Assembly: GCF_040362915.1 (NCBI RefSeq) | Contig: NZ_AP029612.1 | Span: forward strand, 1,798,001 to 1,862,000 | Source of the DNA: Sediminibacterium sp. KACHI17 | GTDB lineage: Bacteria; Bacteroidota; Bacteroidia; Chitinophagales; Chitinophagaceae | DNA length: 64,000 bases | Direction: 5' to 3' | Part shown: piece after piece, positions 45,254 to 54,331 of the stretch | How the letters are laid out: the number at the start of each line of letters is the position of its first letter | Position numbering within the stretch: position 1 is the stretch's first letter | Notes under the pieces: model-generated | Told to the model about the DNA's origin: nothing | Databases searched by the model: none | Seen by the model: only the letters and a program-made list of their open reading frames with translations | Translations under genes and position numbers: made by a program

Positions 45254-46402
45254 ATGTACTTGGCTGCTCTGCTATTGATCTCCATACTGTTATTGGCATA
45301 CTGCATACTGATCGTGCAGTATCGAAAATGGTTTTGTCGATTACAAGTATTTGAGCCGAACAAGAATACTTCTGCCGCCACTTCCTTCTCGGTGATCATT
45401 CCTGCAAGAAATGAAGAAGCAAATATTGAAACCTGTTTGAGAGGAATACTTCAACAACCATATCCAAAAGACTTACTCGAAGTGATCGTAGTGAATGATC
45501 ATTCTACTGATGGAACAGCTGACGTCATAAAAGCCTTACAACAAGAATATCCTCAGCTTCATTTGATTAATCTTGCAGATCATGTAGACGGCTCCACGAT
45601 CAATGCTTATAAAAAGAAGGCGATTGAATTAGCGATCAGTAAAAGCCAGGGTGATTGGATCATTACCACAGATGCTGACTGTAATATTCCTGAAAGATGG
45701 CTGGAATTATACGATGCATCTATTCAAACAAGCAATCATGTATTAGTAGCGGGTCCTGTCATGTTCACCCATCATCCAAGTATCTTATCGCTCTTTCAGT
45801 TACTCGACTTTTTGAGTTTACAAGGTATTACTGCCGCTGCTGTATCAGCAGGCTATCATACGATGTGTAACGGTGCTAATCTTGCTTATAAAAAAGAGGT
45901 CTTCTATGAAGTGGGGCAATTCAAGGGTATTGATCAGCTTGCAAGCGGTGACGACATGTTGCTGATGTATAAGATCAAACAACAGTATCCAACACAATTA
46001 GGTTATTTATTTCACCCCGCAGCTATTGTGACCACAGCACCCATGCAAACTTGGAATCAGTTTCTCAACCAACGAATCCGATGGGCTAGTAAAGCGGATC
46101 GGTATGATGATAGATCCGTTTTCCGAATACTGGCATTGGTTTATGCTGTCAATCTGGGCTTGGTATTCTTACTACCGATCAATCTGTTTGTAGCGGGAGA
46201 AATAGCACACTGGCTTACACTGATGCTGATCAAAATAATGGTGGAATTATATTTCTTGTGGCCTGTAAGTAAATTTTACCGACACAGTGATGCCCTATTG
46301 TATTTTCCATTGATGCAGCCTTTACATCTACTATACACCGTGATCGCAGGTTGGCTGGGTAAATTTGGGAGTTATCAGTGGAAAGGAAGATCTGTGAAGT
46401 AA
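45254..46402 (+). CDS. membrane glycosyltransferase family 2
   Basis: A 382-aa processive-type GT2. It has one N-terminal membrane helix, a GT-A domain with VIIPARNEEANI, the DxD in TTDADCNIP, CNGANLAY, the acceptor-side GDDMLLMYKI and QRIRW, and three C-terminal membrane helices. It probably polymerises or transfers sugar to a lipid-linked or surface glycan, in keeping with the convergent O-antigen ligase and chain-length genes. The ATG at 45254 was preferred to a TTG at 45227. Confidence 0.88.
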   Translation: MYLAALLLISILLLAYCILIVQYRKWFCRLQVFEPNKNTSAATSFSVIIPARNEEANIETCLRGILQQPYPKDLLEVIVVNDHSTDGTADVIKALQQEYPQLHLINLADHVDGSTINAYKKKAIELAISKSQGDWIITTDADCNIPERWLELYDASIQTSNHVLVAGPVMFTHHPSILSLFQLLDFLSLQGITAAAVSAGYHTMCNGANLAYKKEVFYEVGQFKGIDQLASGDDMLLMYKIKQQYPTQLGYLFHPAAIVTTAPMQTWNQFLNQRIRWASKADRYDDRSVFRILALVYAVNLGLVFLLPINLFVAGEIAHWLTLMLIKIMVELYFLWPVSKFYRHSDALLYFPLMQPLHLLYTVIAGWLGKFGSYQWKGRSVK

Positions 46403-46405
46403 AGA

Positions 46406-47854
46406 TCAAGCCAAACTCATTTTTTCTTCCTTGAGTTTTCCTTCTAATATCATCACCATTCCGAGACAGAGCCAAAACAAGGTTCCGATCTTATCAGTCT
46501 CAATCATGTCACTCATAAAATTGATGATCCCGATCATGGCGAGTATGGCACCGGTTGTTAATGCCACGTTACGAAAGAAATAACTTTGAAGCTGGTGATA
46601 GATTTTTTGGATACGCCACAGCATCAAAAAATACAAGGAGCAAAAGATCAGTAATCCGATCACTCCTTGCTCAAGTGCTGTCAAAAGAAAATAATTATGA
46701 ACGGTTGAATGTTCGGGATTATTACTCACCCATGTTTCAAATCGCTTAACTGTAAAAGGTCTGTAATTGGTATAAAAAGTAGAAGGCCCAAAACCGGTAA
46801 GCGGACGCTCCGCAAACATACGTGCACCGGCCACCCATCGATAAAATCGCTCTGCATTGGAAACATCCTTCAATGCAATAGTGGCTGACATATGTTGGGA
46901 GAAATCAGTATGAAAAATAGTTCTGTCATGATCCGGCGCAAAACGGAAATAACGTTTATCGGTAGACAGCCATACAGTTGAAATTAATACAGTTAGCAAA
47001 GCAGTAATGATCAATAAGCCAGTCATTTTTTTTCTGATCACCCCCACCATGATGAGTCCACCGATCAATGCCAGCCACGCACCTCTTGAGTAAGAAAAAA
47101 TCAATGCGATAATTCCCAGTACTAAAAAAGACCGCAGGAACAATGCATACTTTTTATTGTGCCCGACATGCTGATAAGCACCAAAAGCAAGCGCTAATAA
47201 ACAAACCAGCATTGCGCCATAATTCACATGGTTTCTAAAAAAAGGAAAGAGATGGCGATTGATACTTTCAAAACTAAAACCATTCATGGCATGGCGTAGT
47301 AAAGTAATCAGTACTACAACACCCATTGGTACTAATAAGTATCGGGTCATCTTCTCAATATTACTGATGGAATTGAGCCACAAAGCAGGTAGAATAACAA
47401 ATGGAATGACATACCAGCTTTTCGCCAACAAGAACTTGATAGACAGCAATGGTTGTTCAGAGTAAAAGCAGGTAATGGTGATCCAAAGCAGATGTACCAT
47501 CAATAAGAGAAACAATGGGTGTAGCCATACAATATTCGGAAAGTCTTTAGGTTGATGCCACCAGCGAAGCAATGCCATCGCAGTAAGTAGCATCATAATG
47601 GCTTCATCCGGAAAATCAAGACCTAGTGAAGGTGTGATATTGATCTCAGTAGAGACCGGCAGTAAGGCCAATAACAGCCAAAACAATTTTTCAGTAGTGT
47701 TGATCAACCCATCAAAAACAAAAGGCGCTAATAATACTACGAAAGGTAGCAGCAAAAAAGAATACGAATGAAAGAGGATTGAGGCAATAATTGCACACAC
47801 AAATAACAATGATGCAGTTATAAAAAATCCATTATGGCGGATAGGCAGCTGCAT
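46406..47854 (-). CDS. O-antigen ligase/polymerase (Wzy_C) family protein
   Basis: A 482-aa integral membrane protein with about 11-12 helices and the Wzy_C loop around GFGPSTFYTNYRPFTVKRFETWVSNNPEHSTVHNYFLLTALEQG. It ligates or polymerises surface polysaccharide in the periplasm. It is 8 bp downstream of the Wzz-like gene and convergent with the GT2 gene (3 bp between the ends). Confidence 0.85.
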   Translation of the reverse strand: MQLPIRHNGFFITASLLFVCAIIASILFHSYSFLLLPFVVLLAPFVFDGLINTTEKLFWLLLALLPVSTEINITPSLGLDFPDEAIMMLLTAMALLRWWHQPKDFPNIVWLHPLFLLLMVHLLWITITCFYSEQPLLSIKFLLAKSWYVIPFVILPALWLNSISNIEKMTRYLLVPMGVVVLITLLRHAMNGFSFESINRHLFPFFRNHVNYGAMLVCLLALAFGAYQHVGHNKKYALFLRSFLVLGIIALIFSYSRGAWLALIGGLIMVGVIRKKMTGLLIITALLTVLISTVWLSTDKRYFRFAPDHDRTIFHTDFSQHMSATIALKDVSNAERFYRWVAGARMFAERPLTGFGPSTFYTNYRPFTVKRFETWVSNNPEHSTVHNYFLLTALEQGVIGLLIFCSLYFLMLWRIQKIYHQLQSYFFRNVALTTGAILAMIGIINFMSDMIETDKIGTLFWLCLGMVMILEGKLKEEKMSLA

Positions 47855-47862
47855 GTTTAAGC

Positions 47863-48720
47863 TTATGATCTTCTATCTTTCAAGAGTAAGAACAGAATCG
47901 AAAAAAGAAATCCCGCCAACCCTGAAATCAAAATAGCATTGAGTTTATCGGGTCTTTCGGCCTTGGCTGCTGGCACTGCTGTTTCTAGTACATATAATGC
48001 CGGTGGTGCTGTTTCTCCCATGAGCGTAAACGAGGCGGCTGTTTTGCGATACCGCGATAATTCCTCTAACAGGGTCTCCATATGCTTTTGCAACAAAGTT
48101 TGTTGTGCCGGTTTGACCTTTGAAATACTATCACTCAAAGAGGCATATCGTTGTTCGTTAATGAGGATAGACGCATTGAGTTTGCTAACAGCATCCTGAT
48201 AATTACTGAGCCAAATAGATTCCAATTTTCCCTGTACAATCTCGATCATTGAATTGATGATATTCGCAGATAAGCGACTATCTTTTGTCCAACAAATGAT
48301 CCGCATCTGACCTTGCTCCGTACGCTGGAAGGAAATATCTTTTTTAAGTTTTAATACCGCTTTTCTCCTAAGCAATGGAACTGAATCGCCCTGAAGCTCA
48401 TAGTAGTTGATCAGATCAAATTGATCGATGAGTTGTTTGTAAGTGGTGTCCATATCAGCCACTCCTATGATGCGATCCAGATCATCACCGGAACCAAAAT
48501 AAGAATAGAGTGCTTGAATATTTTCATTGAACAACCTGGACTTATCAGCTAGTTGTGGATTTGCAGCAATGATTCTGGCACTGGACCGAAAATACTTCGG
48601 CACCAACATCACTGTTGCAAAAGCTATCAGCATTGCTAATAATGTGAAGAAGAAAATGAAGCGGGTATTTTTTTGCAATACCTGAACCGTGTTGGCCATA
48701 TGTAAACCGGATGTGGTCAT
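47863..48720 (-). CDS. polysaccharide chain-length determinant (Wzz) family protein
   Basis: A 285-aa protein with N-terminal (about 20-40) and C-terminal (about 258-276) membrane helices enclosing a coiled-coil-rich periplasmic domain, the Wzz/PCP plan. It lacks the tyrosine-kinase domain found in longer homologues. It probably sets chain length for the neighbouring polymerase. A second Met at 48699 is an alternative start. Confidence 0.8.
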   Translation of the reverse strand: MTTSGLHMANTVQVLQKNTRFIFFFTLLAMLIAFATVMLVPKYFRSSARIIAANPQLADKSRLFNENIQALYSYFGSGDDLDRIIGVADMDTTYKQLIDQFDLINYYELQGDSVPLLRRKAVLKLKKDISFQRTEQGQMRIICWTKDSRLSANIINSMIEIVQGKLESIWLSNYQDAVSKLNASILINEQRYASLSDSISKVKPAQQTLLQKHMETLLEELSRYRKTAASFTLMGETAPPALYVLETAVPAAKAERPDKLNAILISGLAGFLFSILFLLLKDRRS

Positions 48721-48755
48721 AGCATTTGAAAATACAATTAAAAATTGATTCTGTT

Positions 48756-49232
48756 TTAAGTATCGGAAGGCAATACCACTACATTTCTGTCCAAACTCTC
48801 TTCCAATGAAATAAAGGTTTCTGTTCTTTCAATACCTTTTATCTTTTGTAATTCATCATGCAATACATATCGCAGCTCTTGAATATCCTTACAAACGATC
48901 TCAGCGAACATACTATAGTTGCCTGTGGTATAGTTTAGTCGAACGATCTGAGGAATCTTTTTTAGTTCTTTTGCTACCGTATCATAAAGTGAACTTTTTT
49001 CCAGATAGACACCAATAAATGCTATCACATCATAGCCGAGAGATTTGAGATCTATAGATAATTTTTTACCTTTCACTACCTTTAGTTCTTCTAGCTTTTT
49101 GATCCGTACATGAATGGTACCGCCGGATACAAAGAGTTTCTTACCTAAATCGGCGTAAGATATCTCGGCATTCTCCATCATTTCTTGTATGATCTGGTAG
49201 TCCAGTTTGTCAAGATTTAATTTGGTAGACAT
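48756..49232 (-). CDS. Lrp/AsnC-family transcriptional regulator
   Basis: A 158-aa protein with an N-terminal HTH (LDKLDYQIIQEMMENAEISYADLGKKLFVSGGTIHVRIKKLEELKVV) and a C-terminal RAM ligand-binding domain (VRLNYTTGNYSMFAEIVCKDIQELRYVL). Lrp proteins sense amino acids. Its targets are unknown; it lies upstream of the polysaccharide genes but with a 35-bp gap. Confidence 0.92.
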   Translation of the reverse strand: MSTKLNLDKLDYQIIQEMMENAEISYADLGKKLFVSGGTIHVRIKKLEELKVVKGKKLSIDLKSLGYDVIAFIGVYLEKSSLYDTVAKELKKIPQIVRLNYTTGNYSMFAEIVCKDIQELRYVLHDELQKIKGIERTETFISLEESLDRNVVVLPSDT

Positions 49233-49381
49233 TTTATGATTCGTTTTTAGATTATTTTCAATATAAAATCAAAATTATTGAATAATATCTATATTTTAAA
49301 ATTAATTGTTGAAATTTATACAACGAATAAGTGTTTTATCTTAATATTGTGTTGTCAAACAAAGACAAAGCTCTTATATAC

Positions 49382-49550
49382 TGTGGGGTGATGAAATTTT
49401 TCGGCAGACATGCCCTCTTGTCTCGGGGGTGAGGATAACAGGACAAACGTAGTGTAGAGCCTCCCGGTGAAAATCGGGAGACCAGGGTCGACCACTGAAC
49501 TTTGCGCTATAGCTAACTGCCTCGTGGAGGTTCGATCCCTCCCCCTACAG
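49382..49550 (+). ncRNA. structured RNA with tRNA-like acceptor, D and T arms and a ~90-nt variable-region insert
   Basis: The 5' acceptor strand TGTGGGG (49382-49388) pairs with CCCTACA (49543-49549, one G-U). T8-G9 follow, then a D arm ATG/CAT (49391-93, 49409-11) with GG in the loop, as in type II Leu tRNAs. Next is an anticodon-like arm CCCTC/GGGGG with loop TTGTCTC, and a perfect T arm GGAGG-TTCGATC-CCTCC (49526-49542). Between them is an insert with its own stems: GAGG/CCTC plus CAG/CTG at the base, then CAAA/TTTG, AGTG/CACT and a CTCCCG/CGGGAG hairpin. No CCA is encoded. It is followed by a strong terminator, so it is a real transcript. It is not a normal tRNA (169 nt) and not recognisable tmRNA. 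Confidence 0.65.
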
Positions 49551-49559
49551 CTTTTAAAT

Positions 49560-49599
49560 ACAAACGCCTTGTAATTTTATTACAAGGCGTTTGTGTTTT
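49560..49599 (+). terminator. terminator of the tRNA-like RNA
   Basis: Perfect 16-bp stem ACAAACGCCTTGTAAT / ATTACAAGGCGTTTGT with loop TTT, followed by GTTTTA. It starts 9 nt after the tRNA-like 3' end. Confidence 0.9.
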
Positions 49600-49709
49600 A
49601 TACATCCATGTTAAAATGGGCTACAGGATTTTTAGTTTCCGCCCCTAATTATGTATCATATCGAATCTTGGACATAATTTTTTAAAGAAATATTTTCTTC
49701 CAAGAGCTA
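49600..49709. other. spacer before the sterol desaturase gene end
   Basis: Nothing recognisable beyond AT-rich sequence. Together with 49233-49381 (also AT-rich, with a possible TTG...TATATACT promoter for the RNA at about 49353-49380) it flanks the RNA gene. Confidence 0.35.
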
Positions 49710-50918
49710 CTATCCATTATACAAATAAGCGTAATATCTTTTTTGTGTGCTTTTATAAAAGACCAAAGGGACCAATCCTAGAATGGTTAATGAAATTAGG
49801 ATTGAACCACTGGGTATAAATGCATATAGGATCAATCCAATTAATAGTAATCGAATATAGTCGAGATAAAATACCCATCTCTTTTGCTCGATCATGGCAC
49901 CTGAATTCACAATACTGATCAATATAAAAAGACACAATAAAATTTGTTGTTCTGTAGTAAAGTATTCTGTTAGTAATAATGTGAAAAATAAAATAATAAG
50001 CGTAATCACTGTATTCAGTAAAATCAGGCGCTGTAATGCAAGTTGCATACTTTGTTTATTTCGATTCAATAATTTCCGCTCAAGGTATTCACGATGAACA
50101 GGGTCAATATCATCCGGCTTACCTAATAGCACTTTTAACTTGGCTTTTACTCCTTTTGCTTCTTTTAGTGCTAATAACAATTCAAGCTGGAAGTGAAAGT
50201 GTTGCCATAAGAAACTATAACTATTCAAAGGTTTGGTGAGCCCATATTTAGGCTCGCTTTTTTCTTCTGCAAACGTTCCTAAAAGTTTATCCCAAATGAT
50301 CAGTATATCACCATAATTTTTATCCAAGTATTCAGGATTACTACTATGATGAACCCGATGGTGTGAGGGTGTTACAAAAACATATTCCAACCAGCCTAAT
50401 TTTCCTACCAGTTGTGTATGCGTAAAGAAAGGATATACCCCATGAATAATCAGGAAAATAGCAATCATATCCGGAGGAAATCCTAAAAGCGGCAGAACCG
50501 ACCAAAATAATCCACGAGCAATCGCCTGAAAAATGGTGATACGTGTAGAAACCGTATAGTTGAAATCATCACTTTGATGGTGCACCACATGAACACTCCA
50601 GAATAAATTCACCTTATGCCCAAATCTGTGGTACCAGTACCATACAAAATCTGTGACCAAGAAAATCAAAACCCAAGTAATGAAGCTTGGGCGGATATCA
50701 AAAATTGCATAATGAGAATAGATCCAGGAAAAAACAAAGTAAAATGCCCCTGTCGTGAGTAAATCAGTTACCCTTTCAGCAATACCAACATTTAGATTAG
50801 CGATGGACTCCTCAAATTGGTGGACTCTTTTTTTTCTTTTACAACTAACATAATACTCTAATAAAATGAATCCAATAAAGAATGGTACTGCCAGCGCGAG
50901 AAAATTGATTTTGGTCAT
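49710..50918 (-). CDS. sterol desaturase/fatty acid hydroxylase superfamily protein (AGMO-like)
   Basis: A 402-aa membrane di-iron enzyme with the three histidine clusters HRFGH (about 96), HVVHH (about 109) and HRVHH (about 188). The first ~90 residues and the last ~130 hold additional membrane helices. The layout resembles TMEM195/alkylglycerol monooxygenase more than sterol desaturases; the lipid substrate is unknown. Confidence 0.88.
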   Translation of the reverse strand: MTKINFLALAVPFFIGFILLEYYVSCKRKKRVHQFEESIANLNVGIAERVTDLLTTGAFYFVFSWIYSHYAIFDIRPSFITWVLIFLVTDFVWYWYHRFGHKVNLFWSVHVVHHQSDDFNYTVSTRITIFQAIARGLFWSVLPLLGFPPDMIAIFLIIHGVYPFFTHTQLVGKLGWLEYVFVTPSHHRVHHSSNPEYLDKNYGDILIIWDKLLGTFAEEKSEPKYGLTKPLNSYSFLWQHFHFQLELLLALKEAKGVKAKLKVLLGKPDDIDPVHREYLERKLLNRNKQSMQLALQRLILLNTVITLIILFFTLLLTEYFTTEQQILLCLFILISIVNSGAMIEQKRWVFYLDYIRLLLIGLILYAFIPSGSILISLTILGLVPLVFYKSTQKRYYAYLYNG

Positions 50919-50964
50919 AGATACTTTCCATGTTGAGGGATAAAATTAATTTTAAAATATTATC

Positions 50965-50979
50965 CTACCAAATTGGTAG
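50965..50979. promoter_or_regulatory. palindrome CTACCAA-A-TTGGTAG upstream of the desaturase gene
   Basis: Perfect 7-bp arms with a single central base, 47 bp before the ATG. Position and symmetry suggest an operator; no cognate regulator is assigned. Confidence 0.4.
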
Positions 50980-51098
50980 ACTTATAAAATTCTGATAATT
51001 TTACCGCCGAAAGCACCCATCATTACTGCTGTTTACTATGAATGTTTTACTTCCGTACCTTCTGATAGACAGTGATCAAAATGCACTTCAAGAAATAT

Positions 51099-51169
51099 AG
51101 TCACGTGGCCGAGTGGATAGGCTGAGGTCTGCAAAACCTTCTACGATGGTTCGAATCCATCCGTGACGT
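51099..51169 (+). tRNA. tRNA-Cys (GCA)
   Basis: A 71-nt cloverleaf. The D arm has GCCGAGTGGATAGGC and the anticodon loop CTGCAAA gives GCA. The T arm GATGG-TTCGAAT-CCATC is perfect, and the discriminator is T, as expected for Cys. No CCA is encoded. The acceptor AGTCACG / CGTGACG pairs at six positions, but position 1 with 72 is A with G, a mismatch. Confidence 0.93.
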
Positions 51170-51276
51170 CTATTTTTGATCCTGCTTATCGGACTAAAAT
51201 CATACATATCAATCGGTATTTATTTTCTCTCAGTTGTTCGTATTTTCAATAATCTGATGACCGAACGAATAATAAT

Positions 51277-52446
51277 ATGCCCTTTGATTTTTCTTTAAAG
51301 AGTTCTTTTCTCTTTGTCTTTTTTTTTCATGGATTGGTTTTTACCTTCCTTCTATTGTGGCGTGGCATTCAACACAATAATACTGCTCAGAAATGGCTGA
51401 GCTTCTTCACTTTCCTGTGTACACTTTATATCACACCCTTCATGCTTGGCTATGCAGGATGGTATTCGGGTGGCATTTATAGGGAAATACTTTTTTATGT
51501 ACCATTTCAGCAATTATTCTTGATACCCCCTGTTTTGTATTTCTATGTGCGATCATTATTGGATCAAACATTTTCTTTCCAACGAAAAGATTGGCTACAT
51601 TTTATCCCTGCTGTTTTGTACTTATTATATACGCTGATCATTTTCATTAGTGATCAGTGGCTTACTGAAGAGGTGTTTTTTTATAAAGATGGTCGTGATA
51701 AAGACTTTGATCTTTGGTATCAGCTCTTGGGCTTTCTCTCGCTGACAATTTATTTGACCGCAAGTTTACGTGTATATAAAAAATATAAAGGGCTGAGTTA
51801 TGCCACGCTCAGCTTTGCAGACTCAGTTTTATTCAAATGGGCAGAAAGATTTTTAACTGCCTTTGTATTATTACTCGGCATTCGGCTCCTATTTTTCATA
51901 CTCAATCCGGAGTGGGCAGAATTTGGGCGAAAATTCTGGTATTACCTCAGCTTTTCAGGATTGTTTTACTTTATCTCTATTAATGGCTACAATAATAATA
52001 TCCGGTCTGCTACTTCCTTTCGCATACTAGAAGAGCCGATACATCAAGATACATCAGCACTTATCAGTGAGCATGAAGGGCCTGCTGAACAGATCCCCGA
52101 TCTTGAAAAAAGGAAAGAGCAGATCAGTTTACTCATGACAGAGCAAAAATTATATGAAGACCCTTTATTGACCATCACGATCGTTGCTGATCGTTTGGGT
52201 ACACACAGCAAAAAAGTATCACAGATCATCAACCTAGGCTTTGGGATGAATTTCAATGATTATATCAATACGTATCGCATCGAGTCAGTGATTCAGAAAA
52301 TAGATGCGGGTGAAATATCTTCTCAAACGATCATGGGGTTGGCCTATGACGCTGGATTTAATTCCAAATCAACTTTTAACCGAGCTTTTAAAAGATTGAA
52401 AAACATGACTCCCAAGGAATATGTAGACAAAAAAGCCAAGAAATGA
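51277..52446 (+). CDS. AraC-family regulator with N-terminal membrane domain
   Basis: A 389-aa protein with about seven hydrophobic helices (about 8-240) followed by a C-terminal AraC HTH (about 285-385: LTITIVADRLGTHSKKVSQIINLGFGMNFNDYINTYRIE; IMGLAYDAGFNSKSTFNRAFKRLKNMTPKEY). This is a one-component membrane sensor type frequent in Bacteroidota. It stops within ATGA at 52443-52446, next to the serine hydrolase gene, which is probably co-transcribed. Confidence 0.88.
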   Translation: MPFDFSLKSSFLFVFFFHGLVFTFLLLWRGIQHNNTAQKWLSFFTFLCTLYITPFMLGYAGWYSGGIYREILFYVPFQQLFLIPPVLYFYVRSLLDQTFSFQRKDWLHFIPAVLYLLYTLIIFISDQWLTEEVFFYKDGRDKDFDLWYQLLGFLSLTIYLTASLRVYKKYKGLSYATLSFADSVLFKWAERFLTAFVLLLGIRLLFFILNPEWAEFGRKFWYYLSFSGLFYFISINGYNNNIRSATSFRILEEPIHQDTSALISEHEGPAEQIPDLEKRKEQISLLMTEQKLYEDPLLTITIVADRLGTHSKKVSQIINLGFGMNFNDYINTYRIESVIQKIDAGEISSQTIMGLAYDAGFNSKSTFNRAFKRLKNMTPKEYVDKKAKK

Positions 52447-52511
52447 GTGTCATTTCCAGATATGAGACCGTTTCTGCTGCATCGAAATGCATTTTTGCAG
52501 AAAAAAAGAAC

Positions 52512-54167
52512 ATGCGCTTTCATCAGATTAAGTATAGCCTAATTATTTTACTCGTCTTTCTTTTACCATCCCTTCTATCTGCCCAATCCAAACTTTCGCC
52601 ATTACTCCAAAAGCAACTAGATAGTATTGCCACACAGGACGTACCCCCCAAAGCGCCGGGAATCGCAACAGCTATTATTCAAAAAGGTAAAGTGGTCTAT
52701 GAAAAATATGCAGGCATTGAAGATTTTACTGATAGCTCCAGGATCGGGGTACATACCAGATTCAATATTGCTTCTAACGGGAAGCAGTTCACAGCTTTAG
52801 CCATTCTTTCTTTGATCGAGAAAAAGAAACTTCAGTTGACTGATGATATCAGACAATATTTCCCCTCATTGTACCCTTCCATAAAAAGACCGATTACCGT
52901 TGAAAATCTATTGACCCATACCAGCGGTATTCGTGATGTATATGATCTATGGTCATTACAAGGGCTTACCTGGTGGAAACAGCAGTTTAATAATCTGCAT
53001 GTCTTGGAATTGATACAAAAGCAGAGGGATCTCAATTTTGAACCGGGTGCTAAATACCTCTATAGCAATAGCAATTATATCCTACTGGCATTACTGATAG
53101 AAAAAGTTACCGGACAAACTTTCGGTTCATTCACAAAGGAACTATTTCGCCAATTAGGTATGCATCAAACATCTTTTGAAGATGATCATACAAAGATCAA
53201 AGGTCCGATCGCGAGAGCTTATTTCAATTTCAATACCTGGACCACCTATTCCTGGATATGGAATGTCTGTGGTGATGGCAATCTGTTCACTACATTAAAA
53301 GACCAGATTCGCTGGGAAAAAATCATTCAAGGTACCGTTCATGCAGGAATAAAAAGACCCATCATACGCAAAAGTCAGCAACTCGTTAATCCTTCGATAT
53401 CTAAGCAATATGGTTACGGACTTGAGTTCGGTGAATATAGAGGTATAAAGTATACCTTTCATGAAGGCGCTACAGGAGCCTGGAAGGCTACTACCATAAG
53501 GTTTCCAGAACGATCGCTTTCGATGATTACTTTAACCAATACAGGTAAATCGATCCCTTCCCAGCAAACTAGACAAATGGCAGACGCGTTTTTATCACTC
53601 CAGAATACAACAACTTCTTTTCTTACGCAACCGATCAAAACAGGAAATTTTGTAAATGAGAGTGAGATAACAGGCACCTATTTAACCGAGAACAATTTTA
53701 GTTTTCAATTTGAGCGGATCAACGAACAATTGGTGCTAAAAAGATTCGGTAGAAATGATGTTGTTTTAGAAAGAGAATCAGCCAATATTTTTCATCAAAA
53801 AAATGATCCGGCTTTTAAACAGGAATTTCATTTGAGTGAGCAGGGAGAAATGCTAGTCACTGCATATTATACAACACATGCACCTTATACTTTAAAAAGA
53901 CCAGTCGTAAAATGGGATGGTTTTAAAAAGGAAATCTGGAGTGGTCAGTTTCTCAATACAGAGACAGGTGTTACAATAGTATTAGAGTCGATAAACGAAA
54001 AAAACTATACGGTCAAGATCGGAGAATCTGCTTACAAGGGGATCTTGGTTACACCTCAGCTAATGTTAGCAGGATCCTATGTTTTACACATGGAAAATGG
54101 TATTCCTACTACCCTTTATCTTAGTGGTGACAGGGTGAAAAGAATACAGTTTATCCGTGTACCTTGA
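52512..54167 (+). CDS. secreted serine hydrolase (beta-lactamase class C/PBP4* family)
   Basis: A 551-aa protein with a signal peptide (ending SLLSAQ). The beta-lactamase-like domain has the SxxK motif in IASNGKQF, the Tyr motif YSNSNY and HEG in place of KTG. A further C-terminal beta-rich domain of about 190 residues follows. It may be an esterase, peptidase or D-amino-acid hydrolase; not necessarily a resistance enzyme. The Met at 52512 starts the signal peptide. An earlier ATG at 52443 overlaps the AraC stop and could couple translation, but would bury the signal. Confidence 0.85.
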   Translation: MRFHQIKYSLIILLVFLLPSLLSAQSKLSPLLQKQLDSIATQDVPPKAPGIATAIIQKGKVVYEKYAGIEDFTDSSRIGVHTRFNIASNGKQFTALAILSLIEKKKLQLTDDIRQYFPSLYPSIKRPITVENLLTHTSGIRDVYDLWSLQGLTWWKQQFNNLHVLELIQKQRDLNFEPGAKYLYSNSNYILLALLIEKVTGQTFGSFTKELFRQLGMHQTSFEDDHTKIKGPIARAYFNFNTWTTYSWIWNVCGDGNLFTTLKDQIRWEKIIQGTVHAGIKRPIIRKSQQLVNPSISKQYGYGLEFGEYRGIKYTFHEGATGAWKATTIRFPERSLSMITLTNTGKSIPSQQTRQMADAFLSLQNTTTSFLTQPIKTGNFVNESEITGTYLTENNFSFQFERINEQLVLKRFGRNDVVLERESANIFHQKNDPAFKQEFHLSEQGEMLVTAYYTTHAPYTLKRPVVKWDGFKKEIWSGQFLNTETGVTIVLESINEKNYTVKIGESAYKGILVTPQLMLAGSYVLHMENGIPTTLYLSGDRVKRIQFIRVP

Positions 54168-54299
54168 TTAACGAAGCTTATTTATGGTTAATTCGATGTA
54201 ACAAACTGACAAGCCAAATCTTTTCGTCAAGCCATATTCACCCACTGCACCTGTTAAATTAAACCCCTATCCATATTAGCGTTTCGATTCGCATGAAGA

Positions 54300-54313
54300 T
54301 GTAAATCTTTACA
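54300..54313. promoter_or_regulatory. dyad TGTAAA-TC-TTTACA before the receptor gene
   Basis: Perfect 6-bp arms, 18 nt before the ATG of the outer-membrane receptor. Possible operator. Confidence 0.35.
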
Positions 54314-54331
54314 CTGCTTAAACTGAAACGC

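Noticed and set aside
49418..49525. A group I intron in a tRNA
   Set aside because: The insert is about 90-100 nt, well below the smallest known group I introns (about 200 nt), and no P/Q/R/S core elements are seen.
49382..49550. The tRNA-like RNA as a tmRNA
   Set aside because: It is about half the usual length. It lacks the GGNTTCGAC start, a tag frame ending in ALAA plus stop, and the GGAC before the T arm. Partial resemblance (GGGGTGATGAAAT...) is noted but not enough.
52512..54167. Antibiotic-resistance beta-lactamase
   Set aside because: HEG replaces KTG and the protein has a long extra C-terminal domain; general serine hydrolase is the safer call.
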